39,882 nt of DNA from an uncultured Alphaproteobacteria bacterium (GCA_947588275.1 CANPYJ010000013.1:1-39882), one strand, 5' to 3'. Positions 18,836-27,554 are shown, counted from the stretch's first letter. The notes: a model not told the origin generated them from the sequence alone. Numbers and translations: made by a program.

Positions 18836-18911
18836 GCCGACATAGCTCAGTTGGTAGAGCTACTGATTTGTAATCAGTGGGTCGGGAGTTCAAGTCTCTC
18901 TGTCGGCACCA
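18836..18911 (+). tRNA. tRNA-Thr (TGT anticodon)
   Basis: A complete 76-base cloverleaf. The acceptor stem is GCCGACA / TGTCGGC, the D-loop contains AGTTGGTAGAG, the anticodon stem is ACTGA / TCAGT with loop TTTGTAA, and the T-arm contains GTTCAAGTC. The anticodon TGT is at 18869-18871, reading ACA and related Thr codons. CCA is encoded at 18909-18911. It lies inside the AT-rich glycan island with its own promoter and terminator. Confidence 0.96.
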
Positions 18912-18919
18912 GTTTCCAG

Positions 18920-18948
18920 GCTCCTGAGTTTCAGGGGCTTTTTCTTTT
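18920..18948 (+). terminator. Terminator after tRNA-Thr
   Basis: GCTCCTGA / TCAGGGGC (one G-T pair) with a three-base loop, followed by TTTTTCTTTT, nine bases after the tRNA end. Confidence 0.8.
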
Positions 18949-19117
18949 GTGTAGCTGGTGCTTTTATGGCAAGCAAAATTCTCAACTATGCATTACGCCT
19001 CAATCATATACATAAAAGTCATTTCTAATGTTTGTTCTTATTGAGGTAAAAAGGGGAAGATTATAGGAATATATAAATAACCAGACGTCTGCCAAATATA
19101 AGCCTACAACTATTTTA

Positions 19118-19146
19118 TTGACAAATAATTGTACAGGGTGTATAAA
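19118..19146 (+). promoter_or_regulatory. Promoter of the WavE-family gene
   Basis: TTGACA (19118-19123), a 17-base spacer and TATAAA (19141-19146) lie 45 bases before the start codon at 19192. There is no inverted repeat around it, so this downstream operon appears to be constitutively promoted, unlike the acetyltransferase. Confidence 0.82.
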
Positions 19147-19191
19147 AATTTTTGTTTAAAATAAACAAATATATTTAAAGGATAACTGTTG

Positions 19192-20556
19192 ATGAAATGG
19201 TTTTGGATAAAAATTTTATCCTCAATACTTTTTCCTTTCAGTAAGAAAAAAAGAAAGAAGTTTAGAGACAAGTATTCGCAATTTAAATTCGTGAAAGATA
19301 ATGCATTTCGTACGTATGAAAACAAACCTGTATACAGCAAAGATTATATGACTTTATCCGATCCTTTCGCTCAAAGAAACGATATTGCCATTGTGATGCA
19401 AGGCCCCTTAAAAAAAGAATGGAACTTTACAGTGGAAACTATAAAAATGTACCGCAAAAACTTTGCCGGTTGTAAGGTTGTCGTTTCAACGTGGGATGAT
19501 GAAGAAAAAACCGTCTGTAACCAGCTAAAAGATATGGGAGTAACCTTGGTGTTATCCAAACCGCTGGAAAGTAACTATCTTAACACACATCGTCAAATTA
19601 TATCTACTCGGGTCGGTTTGGAAAACGCCAAGGAATTGGGATGCAAATTTGCACTAAAGACCAGAACAGATCAACGTCTTTATGAAACGAATGTACCTGA
19701 ATTTTTGCTAAATACATTAAAAGCATTTCCCCTCAAAGCTGACATTAAAACACAAAACCAACGATTAATTACAACGTCATTTAACACTTTCAAATATCGT
19801 CTATATGACATATCGGATATGTTTTTGTTTGGGGATATTGATGACGTCTTGAACTTTTGGAGTTGTCCTCTACCTAAAATAAAAAAAAATTACCCCAAAA
19901 ATTTAATGCAATTTTTACGGAATCTTCCTGCAGAAATTTATTTTACATCTAATTTTTTACAAAGAACCGGTTGGGATATTAAATGGACATTGAAAGATAG
20001 TTGGATAGCTCTTGCACAAAGATTTTGTATTGTTGATACAGTTTCGGTTGGTCTTTATTGGCCAAAATATTCGATTGAGGAAAATCGTTATCGCAATTTT
20101 TTTGGTAAACACAATGTGTTGGAAGAATTGACATTTAAAGAATGGTTAGATTTGTATTTGCATAATGGCAAAAAGCAGTTTATTCCGGAATATTATATTC
20201 AAAATATCCATAGTTTCTCAAATGATTTGGTCTTACAGAACAATAAAATTGTCATAAATTTATCTCCTAAGCATCAGGAATTAATGCGCTATTTTAACCT
20301 TGAGGCCTACAAAATTCACTATGATATATCCGGTAGTCCGGCTCTTATTTTGACTGACTATCAAAATACAGATTTTGAGCAAGTTGTTAACCTTGCTCAA
20401 AAATATTCCACACTTCCGATAATCTATATCGCAAAGCAAAAGACTGATGCTTCGGCTTTAGAAAATTTGATTATTTTGAAAGATGATGAATTTCTTTGCA
20501 ACGAATTGGCCAATTTAAGATTTTTTCCATTAAATTCCCCAAAGAATAAATATTAA
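19192..20556 (+). CDS. WavE-family lipopolysaccharide synthesis protein
   Basis: Predicted glycan-synthesis protein related to WavE of the Vibrio cholerae LPS core locus. The 454-aa protein has a hydrophobic and basic N terminus (SSILFPFSKKKRKKF), then the family blocks DIAIVMQGPL, a STWDDEE motif, NTHRQIISTRVGLENAKELG, FALKTRTDQRLY (with an acidic residue in a nucleotide-sugar-like position) and YDISDMFLFG. About 100 C-terminal residues after position 350 are not part of the core I recognise. ATG 19192 follows AAAGGA by eight bases. It has its own promoter and lies in the AT-rich island. The exact linkage formed is unknown. Confidence 0.85.
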   Translation: MKWFWIKILSSILFPFSKKKRKKFRDKYSQFKFVKDNAFRTYENKPVYSKDYMTLSDPFAQRNDIAIVMQGPLKKEWNFTVETIKMYRKNFAGCKVVVSTWDDEEKTVCNQLKDMGVTLVLSKPLESNYLNTHRQIISTRVGLENAKELGCKFALKTRTDQRLYETNVPEFLLNTLKAFPLKADIKTQNQRLITTSFNTFKYRLYDISDMFLFGDIDDVLNFWSCPLPKIKKNYPKNLMQFLRNLPAEIYFTSNFLQRTGWDIKWTLKDSWIALAQRFCIVDTVSVGLYWPKYSIEENRYRNFFGKHNVLEELTFKEWLDLYLHNGKKQFIPEYYIQNIHSFSNDLVLQNNKIVINLSPKHQELMRYFNLEAYKIHYDISGSPALILTDYQNTDFEQVVNLAQKYSTLPIIYIAKQKTDASALENLIILKDDEFLCNELANLRFFPLNSPKNKY

Positions 20557-20977
20557 TAAAAATTTCAATAAATTTGGCCCATACCTTCGCAAAAAGGTTT
20601 CGTGTAAGTACCGGCTGACTTTGCGTCTACAGCACGACGGGTTTTGGTTGAACATAAGAGATTTATATCTTATTCTTTATCATAATTTCAAAGTCGAGGA
20701 TTTGGATGTATATGCAATAGTTGGAATGCTGGAAAGCTATGATTTTATTCCTAAGCCTCGTTCGACAATGTATAAATCATTTTCTCCATATTTGTGTAAT
20801 CCTAAAATATATAATAAAATTAACAATAAAAACGTGTTTGTTTATATTCAGTTAAATGCAGATGTTTTTGATAAATCGCAACCTAAAAAATTAATAAATA
20901 CAACACGATTGCGTAAATTCATTGCACTATTTGTGCCGGTTAAAAAATGGCGTCGAAAAATCAGAGGTAAAAAATGA
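20534..20977 (+). pseudogene. Start-less remnant of a surface-glycan gene
   Basis: The frame is open from 20534 to the stop at 20975-20977 but has no ATG near its beginning. The first possible start is a TTG at 20621 with no ribosome site, giving 118 aa. The reading frame is protein-like well before that TTG (for example KFGPYLRKKVSCKYRLTLRL from about 20570), which suggests the 5' part of a gene was lost. The C-terminal RKFIALFVPVKKWRRKIRGKK matches in style the N-terminal segment of the acetyltransferase at 17982. Its stop overlaps the next ATG in ATGA, a sign of former or present translational coupling. Either a decayed gene, or a real small protein starting at TTG. Confidence 0.5.
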
Positions 20978-21954
20978 AAATAGCAATTCAATTTTTTGGA
21001 CACACAAGAACTTTTGCAGATACATATAAGTACCTAATAAAGAATGTCATAAAACCGAATAAGCACTTTTGTGAATTTGATATATTCATTCACACATGGG
21101 ATGAATCTGACAGTACCAATTTCGGCGTGTATAAAAAATCTAAAAAATTTATGGGTAAGAAATTATCTTACAAGCAAAAAGAACAAATTAAAGATTTTTA
21201 TTCTCCCAAGGGATTAGAAATTACCGAACAATTGCCCTTGACACAAGAAGACAGAGCTTTCATTGAGAAAGAAAAAATATCTGAAAATTTAATGAAAACA
21301 CTGAAAAATGTATCTTTTTCTATTCAAGAAACAGTAAAAACTGCGCCAAGAATATCAAAAAAAACAGGTATAAAATATGATTATATTATCACCACACGAA
21401 TGGATATCTTATTCATGAAAGAATTATCATTACGTGATTTAAATGCTAATAAATTACGTGGAGAATGGTTTGATAAGGAAAAAAAGTTATCCTTTTATCC
21501 ATCTTCTCCTTATAATGAAAAGTTATATTACACCTATATCCTTTGTGATTCTTATGGACAAATAATGGATAATGAATTTTATATTTGCGGGGTTGATTTA
21601 TTTCACATCTGCACCCCAAAACTGGCAGATAAAATAGCTGAGTTTCACACTCGTTTATATGAAATGAAAGATTTGTATCCTGAACATGTCATGAGCAAAA
21701 TTGCATTGGAAAATCATGTAAAAAATTATTGTATCGGCTATGAAAAAGATAAATGTTGGACTATCTTAAGAAATAACTATTATTTTATGAAAAGTCCATA
21801 CTTGAAACCTTTTAGAAAATTAGGCGATGCAATTTTTGGTATTTTGCTTTATCCTTTACTCATTATAAGTATTCGTTTCAGACAAATGGTTTTGCTAAAT
21901 CCACATTGGTTGGAGCGTAAATTTAAAGGACAATTAAAACAATTCTTAAAGTAA
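20974..21954 (+). CDS. Putative glycosyltransferase (capsule/LPS type)
   Basis: The 326-aa protein starts MKIAIQFFGHTRTFADTYKYL, a pattern I associate with capsular or LPS biosynthesis proteins of host-associated bacteria. It has FDIFIHTWDESD and YDYIITTRMDILFMKEL, which parallel the STWDDEE and FALKTRTDQR blocks of the WavE-like neighbour and suggest a related GT-A-like fold with an acidic metal site (inference). The C terminus has a hydrophobic patch (AIFGILLYPLLIISIRF) and a basic tail, consistent with membrane association. It overlaps the preceding frame by four bases (ATGA). Donor and acceptor are unknown. Confidence 0.7.
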   Translation: MKIAIQFFGHTRTFADTYKYLIKNVIKPNKHFCEFDIFIHTWDESDSTNFGVYKKSKKFMGKKLSYKQKEQIKDFYSPKGLEITEQLPLTQEDRAFIEKEKISENLMKTLKNVSFSIQETVKTAPRISKKTGIKYDYIITTRMDILFMKELSLRDLNANKLRGEWFDKEKKLSFYPSSPYNEKLYYTYILCDSYGQIMDNEFYICGVDLFHICTPKLADKIAEFHTRLYEMKDLYPEHVMSKIALENHVKNYCIGYEKDKCWTILRNNYYFMKSPYLKPFRKLGDAIFGILLYPLLIISIRFRQMVLLNPHWLERKFKGQLKQFLK

Positions 21955-22224
21955 CCAAATCCTGTTAATTTCTCTGTTATTTGGTTTTGCCAAGTATTGA
22001 TATTACTGACATAACATCCAATTAAGTATGACTGTATTTCTTGATTATATTTTTTCGTTCATTTCTTGACAAGTTCATAGGTGTTCTATCAGCCGCATAG
22101 TTCAATACTCTAATTCAAACAGTAAAACGATTACTTTGATTACAGTAGAAACAATGCCTACAAAAATAAAGACCTTATATATGACAAAGAGACCTATTTA
22201 GGATTTTTCCATTAAAAAGGCATA
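21955..22224. other. AT-rich gene-free spacer at the end of the glycan island
   Basis: No convincing gene, RNA or terminator is visible here. A TTGACA occurs near 22068 but no good -10 follows at the right distance, and no rightward gene lies beyond it. The spacer marks the return to ordinary composition at gltX. Confidence 0.5.
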
Positions 22225-23652
22225 TTACAATCTTGCCAAAGCTTTGTCCAAGCGCAGCAAGGTTTCGGCCTGTCCCAAAACGACGGCCAATTCGGTGGCG
22301 CCGCCGGGAGTTGTCTCTTTGCCGCTTAAAGCAATGCGAGTTGGATACAAAACCTGTCCGTTTTTGACACCGAGTTGTTCGGCCAGCGCTTTCAGCCGCT
22401 CAAACAACGCTTCATTTGTCCATTCGCTCTGCTCTGCCAAAGCGCGGCGCACCTCCGGCAAAACTGCCTTGGCAACTGCGGCATCGGTTTTCATCTTTTT
22501 GTTGTCAAACAGAGCTAAATCGTATTCCGGCAAAGCACGAATAAAGTCCGTCTGCTCGGCAATCTGCCCTAAAGTCTCAATCCGCGGCTGCAACACGCGG
22601 CTCAAAGCCTCCAGATTGATTCCGGCAGGCATGTCGGCATAGTATGGCATCGCCAAACGATGAAACTCGGCGGCATTGAGCGCGCGGATATACATGCCGT
22701 TCATCCATGTCAGTTTGACGCTGTCAAAAATCGCCGGCGATTTGTTCAGACGTTCAACCGAAAAAATCTTTTCGAGCTCGGAAACCGAAAAAATCTCTTC
22801 TTCCGTTCCGGGATTCCACCCCAGAAGCGCAATATAATTGATAATTGCCTCAGGCAGATAGCCTTTGGCAACCAAATCTTGAAACGAGGCATCGCCGTTG
22901 CGCTTGGACAACTTATGCTGAGCATCTTTCATAACCGTGGGCAAATGCACATAAACCGGCCGTTGCCAGCCAAACGTATCATACATCAGATTATATTTTG
23001 GAGTGGAAGGCAGATATTCGTTGCCGCGCACCACATGCGTGATGCCCATCAAATGATCGTCTATCACATTGGCAAAATTGTAGGTCGGGAAACCGTCCGA
23101 TTTGAGCAAAACGCCCTCGTCGAGTTCATCATAATCAATTTCAATAATGCCGTATACTTTGTCTTCATATTTGGATTTGCCGGTTTTGTTGATTGTTTGA
23201 CGCACCACATAAGGCTCGCCGGCGGCAATGCGGCGACGGGCTTCTTCAAGCGGGATTTTTTTGCACGGATCTTCAAATTTGCAGATAATCTCGTTGCCGT
23301 CTTCGTCTGTCTGCTCCTCGCGTTCACCACAAAAACAATAGTGCGCGCCGCCAAGTTCCACCAATTTGTGGGCATAGGGAGCATAAAGGTCTTTGCGCTC
23401 CGACTGCACATAAGGGCCATGAGCGCCGCCGATGTCGGGGCCTTCGTCCCAATGCAGGCCAACCGTTTTGAGAGTGTCGTATATAATTTCCGTAGCGCCT
23501 TCGACATAACGTTTTTGGTCGGTATCTTCAATCCTCAGAATAAAATCGCCGCCGGCCGACTTGGCCAGCAGATATTCATATAATGCGGTACGCAGGTTGC
23601 CAATGTGCATATAGCCTGTCGGCGAGGGCGCAAAACGGGTTCTAACTTTCAT
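22225..23652 (-). CDS. gltX: Glutamate-tRNA ligase
   Basis: Class I synthetase that charges tRNA with glutamate. The 475-aa protein has FAPSPTGYMHIGNLRTALY (HIGH-type motif, residues 16-19), the ILRIEDTDQKRYVEGA block, YVQSERKDLY, and KLSKRNG (KMSKS-type, residues 247-250). The N-terminal wording and the CFCGEREEQ segment look to me much closer to clostridial GluRS than to the usual alphaproteobacterial form, so transfer is possible. AAGGAAC precedes the ATG. Alphaproteobacteria often have two GluRS-type genes, and I cannot tell whether another copy exists outside the window, nor whether this one is discriminating. Confidence 0.96.
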   Translation of the reverse strand: MKVRTRFAPSPTGYMHIGNLRTALYEYLLAKSAGGDFILRIEDTDQKRYVEGATEIIYDTLKTVGLHWDEGPDIGGAHGPYVQSERKDLYAPYAHKLVELGGAHYCFCGEREEQTDEDGNEIICKFEDPCKKIPLEEARRRIAAGEPYVVRQTINKTGKSKYEDKVYGIIEIDYDELDEGVLLKSDGFPTYNFANVIDDHLMGITHVVRGNEYLPSTPKYNLMYDTFGWQRPVYVHLPTVMKDAQHKLSKRNGDASFQDLVAKGYLPEAIINYIALLGWNPGTEEEIFSVSELEKIFSVERLNKSPAIFDSVKLTWMNGMYIRALNAAEFHRLAMPYYADMPAGINLEALSRVLQPRIETLGQIAEQTDFIRALPEYDLALFDNKKMKTDAAVAKAVLPEVRRALAEQSEWTNEALFERLKALAEQLGVKNGQVLYPTRIALSGKETTPGGATELAVVLGQAETLLRLDKALARL

Positions 23653-23770
23653 CGGTTTGTTCCTTTATCAACTTCTATTTGCCTTACCTTAACGCATCCG
23701 CACGACAAGTGCAAGCGCAAAACGATTTTTATTATTCGGTTTGATGGGCCTAAAGCTTGTTTTTGAGAGT

Positions 23771-25435
23771 TCATTTTTTAAGCAAAGCGGAAGCCGCGGC
23801 GCGCGCTTCTTCGGTGATGACGGCACCGGCCAACATGCGGGCGATTTCTTCGCGGCGGGCGGCCTCGTCAAGCTCGTTGACTACGGTGGTGGTGACATTG
23901 TCCGAAGTGTGTTTTTCGACCTTAAAATGCTGCCTGCCCTGTGCGGCCACCTGCGGCGAATGCGTAACCACCAGCACTTGGACTTCTTGTCCCAGACGGC
24001 TCAGCCTCTCGCCCACGGCCTGCGCAGTGGCGCCGCCGATGCCGGAATCGACCTCATCAAACACCAGCGTGCCGATGTTTGAACTCTGCGCCAGATTGAC
24101 CTTGAGCGCCAACATAAAACGTGCCAATTCGCCGCCTGAGGCAATTTTTCCCAACGGTCCTTGCGGTGAATTGGGATTGGTAGCCACGGTAAATGACACG
24201 GCATCAAATCCGTATTCAGACCAGCCGCTTTCAGGCTGTTTTTCGACTTGCGTCACAAACTTTGCTTTTTCCATTTTGAGCGGCGGCAGTTCGCGCATCA
24301 CCAACTCGTCGAGCTTTTGCGCTGCTTCGACACGCACCGCATGCAGGTTTCCGGATGCCTCAAGATAGGCCAGTCTGGCCTCTTGCTCGGCTTTGCGTAA
24401 AGTTGCGATATGCTCTTCGCCAAGCTCAATGCTGTTCAGGCGATGGCGAAAATCTTCCAGCGTGGCGGCCAAATCATCGGGCAAAACACCGTGCTTGCGT
24501 GCCAAATCTTTAAGCGCAAACAGACGGCTGTCAATATTTTCCTGTTCGTCGGCGCTCAAATTGACATCGGCCGAAGCGCTTTCAATCCGCTCCGAAGCAT
24601 CAATCACCTCGACCAAGGCCCGATCCAGCGCCGCATAGATTTCATCATATTTGCCGTCGACAAATCGATTGGCCTTGTCTATGGCCGATTGCGCCTGCCG
24701 CAAGCCGGACTGGATGTCGGCGTTGCCGTTTAGGGCCTGATATGCATAATTCAGGCTTTCCATAATCTTTTCGGCATGCATCAGTTCCTGCCGCCGCGCC
24801 GTGAGCTCTGCTTCCTCGCCTTTTTGGGGCTTGAGGCGTTCCAGCTCGCTGACCCAATGACGCAGATTTTCTTCCTCGGTTTTGGCCTGATTTAACTCGG
24901 CTTCGGCTTTGCGACAAGCTTCGGCCGCCAGACGATATTCCGTCCAAGCGGCGGCGGTTTGGGTAAGAAGCGAGCCATACTGTCCCCAAGAATCAAGAAT
25001 CGGACGATGATTGCTCGGATTGAGCAAGCCCTGATTATCAAACTGACCGTGAATTTCGACCAGCAGAGAACCGATGTCTTTAAGCAGTCGGGCGCTTATC
25101 GGCTGGTCGTTGACAAATATCTTGCCTTTGCCGGCGGCATCCAAGGTGCGTTTGATGATAATCTCATCGCCGCCTTCAAGCTCGTTTTCGCTAAGAAGCT
25201 TTTGCAAGGGCAGATTGCCGCCTTGGCCGTCAAACACGGCGCTCACGCTCAATTTGTCGGCACCGCGCCGAATAAGCGCGGTTTCGGCCCGATTGCCCAA
25301 GGCCAACCCCAGAGAATCAAGCAGAATCGACTTGCCGGCGCCAGTTTCGCCGGTGAGCACGCTTAATCCGGCGCCAAACTCCAAGTCCAGCTTATCTATC
25401 AGCACTATGTTGCGGATGTAAAGCGAGCGCAGCAT
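23771..25435 (-). CDS. recN: DNA repair protein RecN
   Basis: SMC-like ATPase that acts early in double-strand break repair. The 554-aa protein has Walker A GETGAGKS (residues 29-36), long helical arms in the middle, the ABC signature ASGGELARFMLAL, Walker B TLVFDEVDSGIGG and the H-loop VVTHSPQVAA. I start it at the ATG of MLRSLYIRNIVLID, the family N terminus; the open frame extends 15 codons upstream into the end of bamD. It lies 17 bases after bamD, so the two share a transcript. Confidence 0.96.
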   Translation of the reverse strand: MLRSLYIRNIVLIDKLDLEFGAGLSVLTGETGAGKSILLDSLGLALGNRAETALIRRGADKLSVSAVFDGQGGNLPLQKLLSENELEGGDEIIIKRTLDAAGKGKIFVNDQPISARLLKDIGSLLVEIHGQFDNQGLLNPSNHRPILDSWGQYGSLLTQTAAAWTEYRLAAEACRKAEAELNQAKTEEENLRHWVSELERLKPQKGEEAELTARRQELMHAEKIMESLNYAYQALNGNADIQSGLRQAQSAIDKANRFVDGKYDEIYAALDRALVEVIDASERIESASADVNLSADEQENIDSRLFALKDLARKHGVLPDDLAATLEDFRHRLNSIELGEEHIATLRKAEQEARLAYLEASGNLHAVRVEAAQKLDELVMRELPPLKMEKAKFVTQVEKQPESGWSEYGFDAVSFTVATNPNSPQGPLGKIASGGELARFMLALKVNLAQSSNIGTLVFDEVDSGIGGATAQAVGERLSRLGQEVQVLVVTHSPQVAAQGRQHFKVEKHTSDNVTTTVVNELDEAARREEIARMLAGAVITEEARAAASALLKK

Positions 25436-25452
25436 CGGAAAAATCCGCCTTT

Positions 25453-26175
25453 TTAGAGTTCCTGAGCGCGTTTGTACCACTTGCTGTCAGGATAGTTGTA
25501 GCCCAAAACTTTGACAGCGTCCTGCCGTTCTTTGTTAAGCCCCAAAATCTTGTATACTTCGGCTTGACGGTACAAAGCCTCTTCAATGTGACCGGTGGTT
25601 TGATAGTGGTTAACCACTTCAGAGAAGCGGTTGAGCGCCGACAGATAGTTCTTTTGGCGCAGATAAAAACGCCCGACTTCCATTTCCTGACCGGCCAAAT
25701 GATCTCTAATCAGATTTTGTTTGCGGCGGGCGTCTTCGGCATAACGCGTGTCGGGAAAACGCGCAATTACCTGATTAAACGCTTCTTCGGCCCGACGCGT
25801 GTTTTCCTGATCGCGTTCAATGCCGACAATCTGTTCATAATAGCAAAGACCGCGCATATAATATGCATAGGCGATGTCTTTGTTGCCGGGGTGATATTTG
25901 ATAAAGCGGTCCAGCGCCATGACGGCGTCGTCGTAATTTTGGTCTTTGTAATAAGCATAAGCGCCCATCAGTTTGGCTTTGGTTGCCCATTTGGAATAAG
26001 GATGCTCAAGCTCCACTTTTTCAAAAGTTTCGGCGGCTTTGGCATAAGAAGTTTTGTTGAGCTGCTTGTAACCGCGGGCATAAAGCTGCTCGGCGGTCAG
26101 ATGTTCGGCATCTTTGGAAGTGGAGCAAGCTCCGAGAGCAAGCAAAGCGCAAATCATTAAAACTGTTTTTTTCAT
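25453..26175 (-). CDS. bamD: Outer membrane assembly lipoprotein BamD
   Basis: Essential lipoprotein of the BAM complex that folds beta-barrel proteins into the outer membrane. The 240-aa protein starts with a lipoprotein signal and lipobox LGAC (C17), followed by tetratricopeptide-like repeats (AEQLYARGYKQLNKTSYAKAA, YAYYKDQNYDDAV, RAEEAFNQVIARFPDT, FYLRQKNYLSALNRF). Length is normal. It begins three bases after lpxC, so lpxC, bamD and recN form an envelope/repair operon. Confidence 0.95.
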   Translation of the reverse strand: MKKTVLMICALLALGACSTSKDAEHLTAEQLYARGYKQLNKTSYAKAAETFEKVELEHPYSKWATKAKLMGAYAYYKDQNYDDAVMALDRFIKYHPGNKDIAYAYYMRGLCYYEQIVGIERDQENTRRAEEAFNQVIARFPDTRYAEDARRKQNLIRDHLAGQEMEVGRFYLRQKNYLSALNRFSEVVNHYQTTGHIEEALYRQAEVYKILGLNKERQDAVKVLGYNYPDSKWYKRAQEL

Positions 26176-26178
26176 TTT

Positions 26179-27036
26179 CTATTCCTCAATAATTTCATAA
26201 TCAGCCGTATCGGCAAACAGACGTTTAAGCAGTTCGTTGTTGTGAAAATGCCCGCTTTTTGATGCTCTAAAAGAACCCAAAACCGGCATTCCCGCAGTAT
26301 AGAGATCACCCAGCGCGTCAATCACCTTGTGGTTAACACATTCGTTGGCCACGCGAAAACCGCCTTCGTTCAAGATGGCATCGCCGTCCAAAACCACGGC
26401 ATTGTCCAGACTGCCGCCCTTGATGAGACCGACAGACTTGAGATAATCAACCTGATATTTCTCGCAAAAAGTGCGGCACGGCGCAATTTTTGAGGCAAAG
26501 ACTTCCGGCGTAACCACGCCCGAAAACTTCTGATGCCCGACGACTTTTGACGGAAATTCAATGTCAAATGAAAGCGAAAACTTTGCGGCCGGCGCAAGCT
26601 CGACAGAAGCGCCTTTGCCGTCTTCAAACCGGACGGGGCGCAAAACTCTGAGAACTTTGCGCGGCGCATCCTGCACAAGAGTCCTGGCTTCCTGCAAGGC
26701 CTTCCAAAACGGCAGCGCCGACCCGTCCATAATCGGCAGTTCGGCATTGCTGACTTCAATCAGTGCGTTGTCAATTCGGCTGATATTGAGCGCCGCCATC
26801 AAATGCTCGACGGTTGAAACCACCTGTCCTTTGGCGTTTCCCAGACAAGTGCAGTTGCGCGTGTCCGTCACGGCCGAGTACAGAGCCTTAAACCGCGGAC
26901 GTTCAGGCAAATCCGAGCGGACAAAGACTATTCCGCTGTTTGCCGGCGCCGGATTGAGGGTGAGCGTGCTTTCAACCCCCGAATGCAAGCCGATTCCTCT
27001 GATTGTAACTGTTTTGGCCAACGTATGCTGCGGCAT
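26179..27036 (-). CDS. lpxC: UDP-3-O-acyl-N-acetylglucosamine deacetylase LpxC
   Basis: Zinc enzyme for the first committed step of lipid A synthesis. The 285-aa protein has the zinc ligands in order: H78 in STVEHLMAA, H236 and D240 in NHKVIDALGDL, and the catalytic H263 in SGHFHNN. The GIGLHSG motif is at the N terminus. The protein is slightly shorter than E. coli LpxC. The ATG follows a GAGAGAG purine stretch about five bases upstream. It starts only about 25 bases after the 3' end of the RNase P RNA, with no visible terminator between them. Its presence implies the organism makes lipid A. Confidence 0.97.
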   Translation of the reverse strand: MPQHTLAKTVTIRGIGLHSGVESTLTLNPAPANSGIVFVRSDLPERPRFKALYSAVTDTRNCTCLGNAKGQVVSTVEHLMAALNISRIDNALIEVSNAELPIMDGSALPFWKALQEARTLVQDAPRKVLRVLRPVRFEDGKGASVELAPAAKFSLSFDIEFPSKVVGHQKFSGVVTPEVFASKIAPCRTFCEKYQVDYLKSVGLIKGGSLDNAVVLDGDAILNEGGFRVANECVNHKVIDALGDLYTAGMPVLGSFRASKSGHFHNNELLKRLFADTADYEIIEE

Positions 27037-27061
27037 TTTTTCTCTCTCAAATCAAAACTTT

Positions 27062-27477
27062 CAGGCAGCCTATAAGCCGGGTTCTGTATTCTGCCAAAGC
27101 AGAACGATAGCTATTCATCTGGGTTGTCTGTCGCCAAACAACTCGTCGCGACCTACCTCTGGAGCGGAAGAAAGGCATTCCATACAACGCAGTCTGCAAA
27201 GCAAGCTCTGCACTTGCATTCTCCTAACTTGGTCTTGCATCAAACAGGGTTTACCCTGCCAAAACCGTTGCCGGTTTTGCGGTGAGCTCTTACCTCGCCT
27301 TTTCAGCCTTACCGGAAAATTCCGGCGGTTTGTTTTCTGTGGCACTTTCCCTAGGATTGCTCCCGCCAGACGTTACCTGGTGTTTTGCCTCTCCGAAGCC
27401 CGGACTTTCCTCACGTCGGGCAAAGCCGACGCGCAGCTATCCGGCTGCCGTGGTTGTAGAATATCACCTGCCGCCCT
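27062..27477 (-). ncRNA. rnpB: RNase P RNA (bacterial type A)
   Basis: Catalytic RNA that trims tRNA 5' leaders. The minus strand carries the universal conserved blocks in order: GAGGAAAGTCCGGGC near the 5' end, a CAGGGTAAACCCTG-type stretch in the middle, GAGGTAGGTCGCGACG-like bases, and near the 3' end AGAACCCGGCTTATAGGC, the usual terminal signature. The ends are estimates within about 10 bases. No terminator separates it from lpxC; processing of a common precursor is possible. Confidence 0.95.
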
Positions 27478-27509
27478 AATTGCAAGGGCTTTATGCATTT
27501 TTACGCAGC

Positions 27510-27537
27510 AAAAAACCGGAGCTGGCGCTCCGGTTTT
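27510..27537 (-). terminator. Terminator of the large orphan gene
   Basis: On the minus strand an 11-bp stem AAAACCGGAGC / GCTCCGGTTTT with a four-base loop is followed by a U-run, 18 bases after the stop of the 1133-aa gene and upstream of rnpB. Confidence 0.9.
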
Positions 27538-27554
27538 GCTTGTGAGGAAGACGG

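Noticed and set aside
18836..18911. tRNA-Thr as an integration site for the glycan island
   Set aside because: I found no second copy of the tRNA 3' end in the island or its flanks, and no tyrosine integrase gene is present.
18827..19015. A 62-codon plus-strand frame over the tRNA
   Set aside because: It reads through the tRNA-Thr gene and its terminator; the tRNA explains the sequence.
22064..22090. TTGACA in the spacer after the glycosyltransferase
   Set aside because: The nearest -10-like bases (TATCAG) are only 15 bases away and no rightward gene follows.
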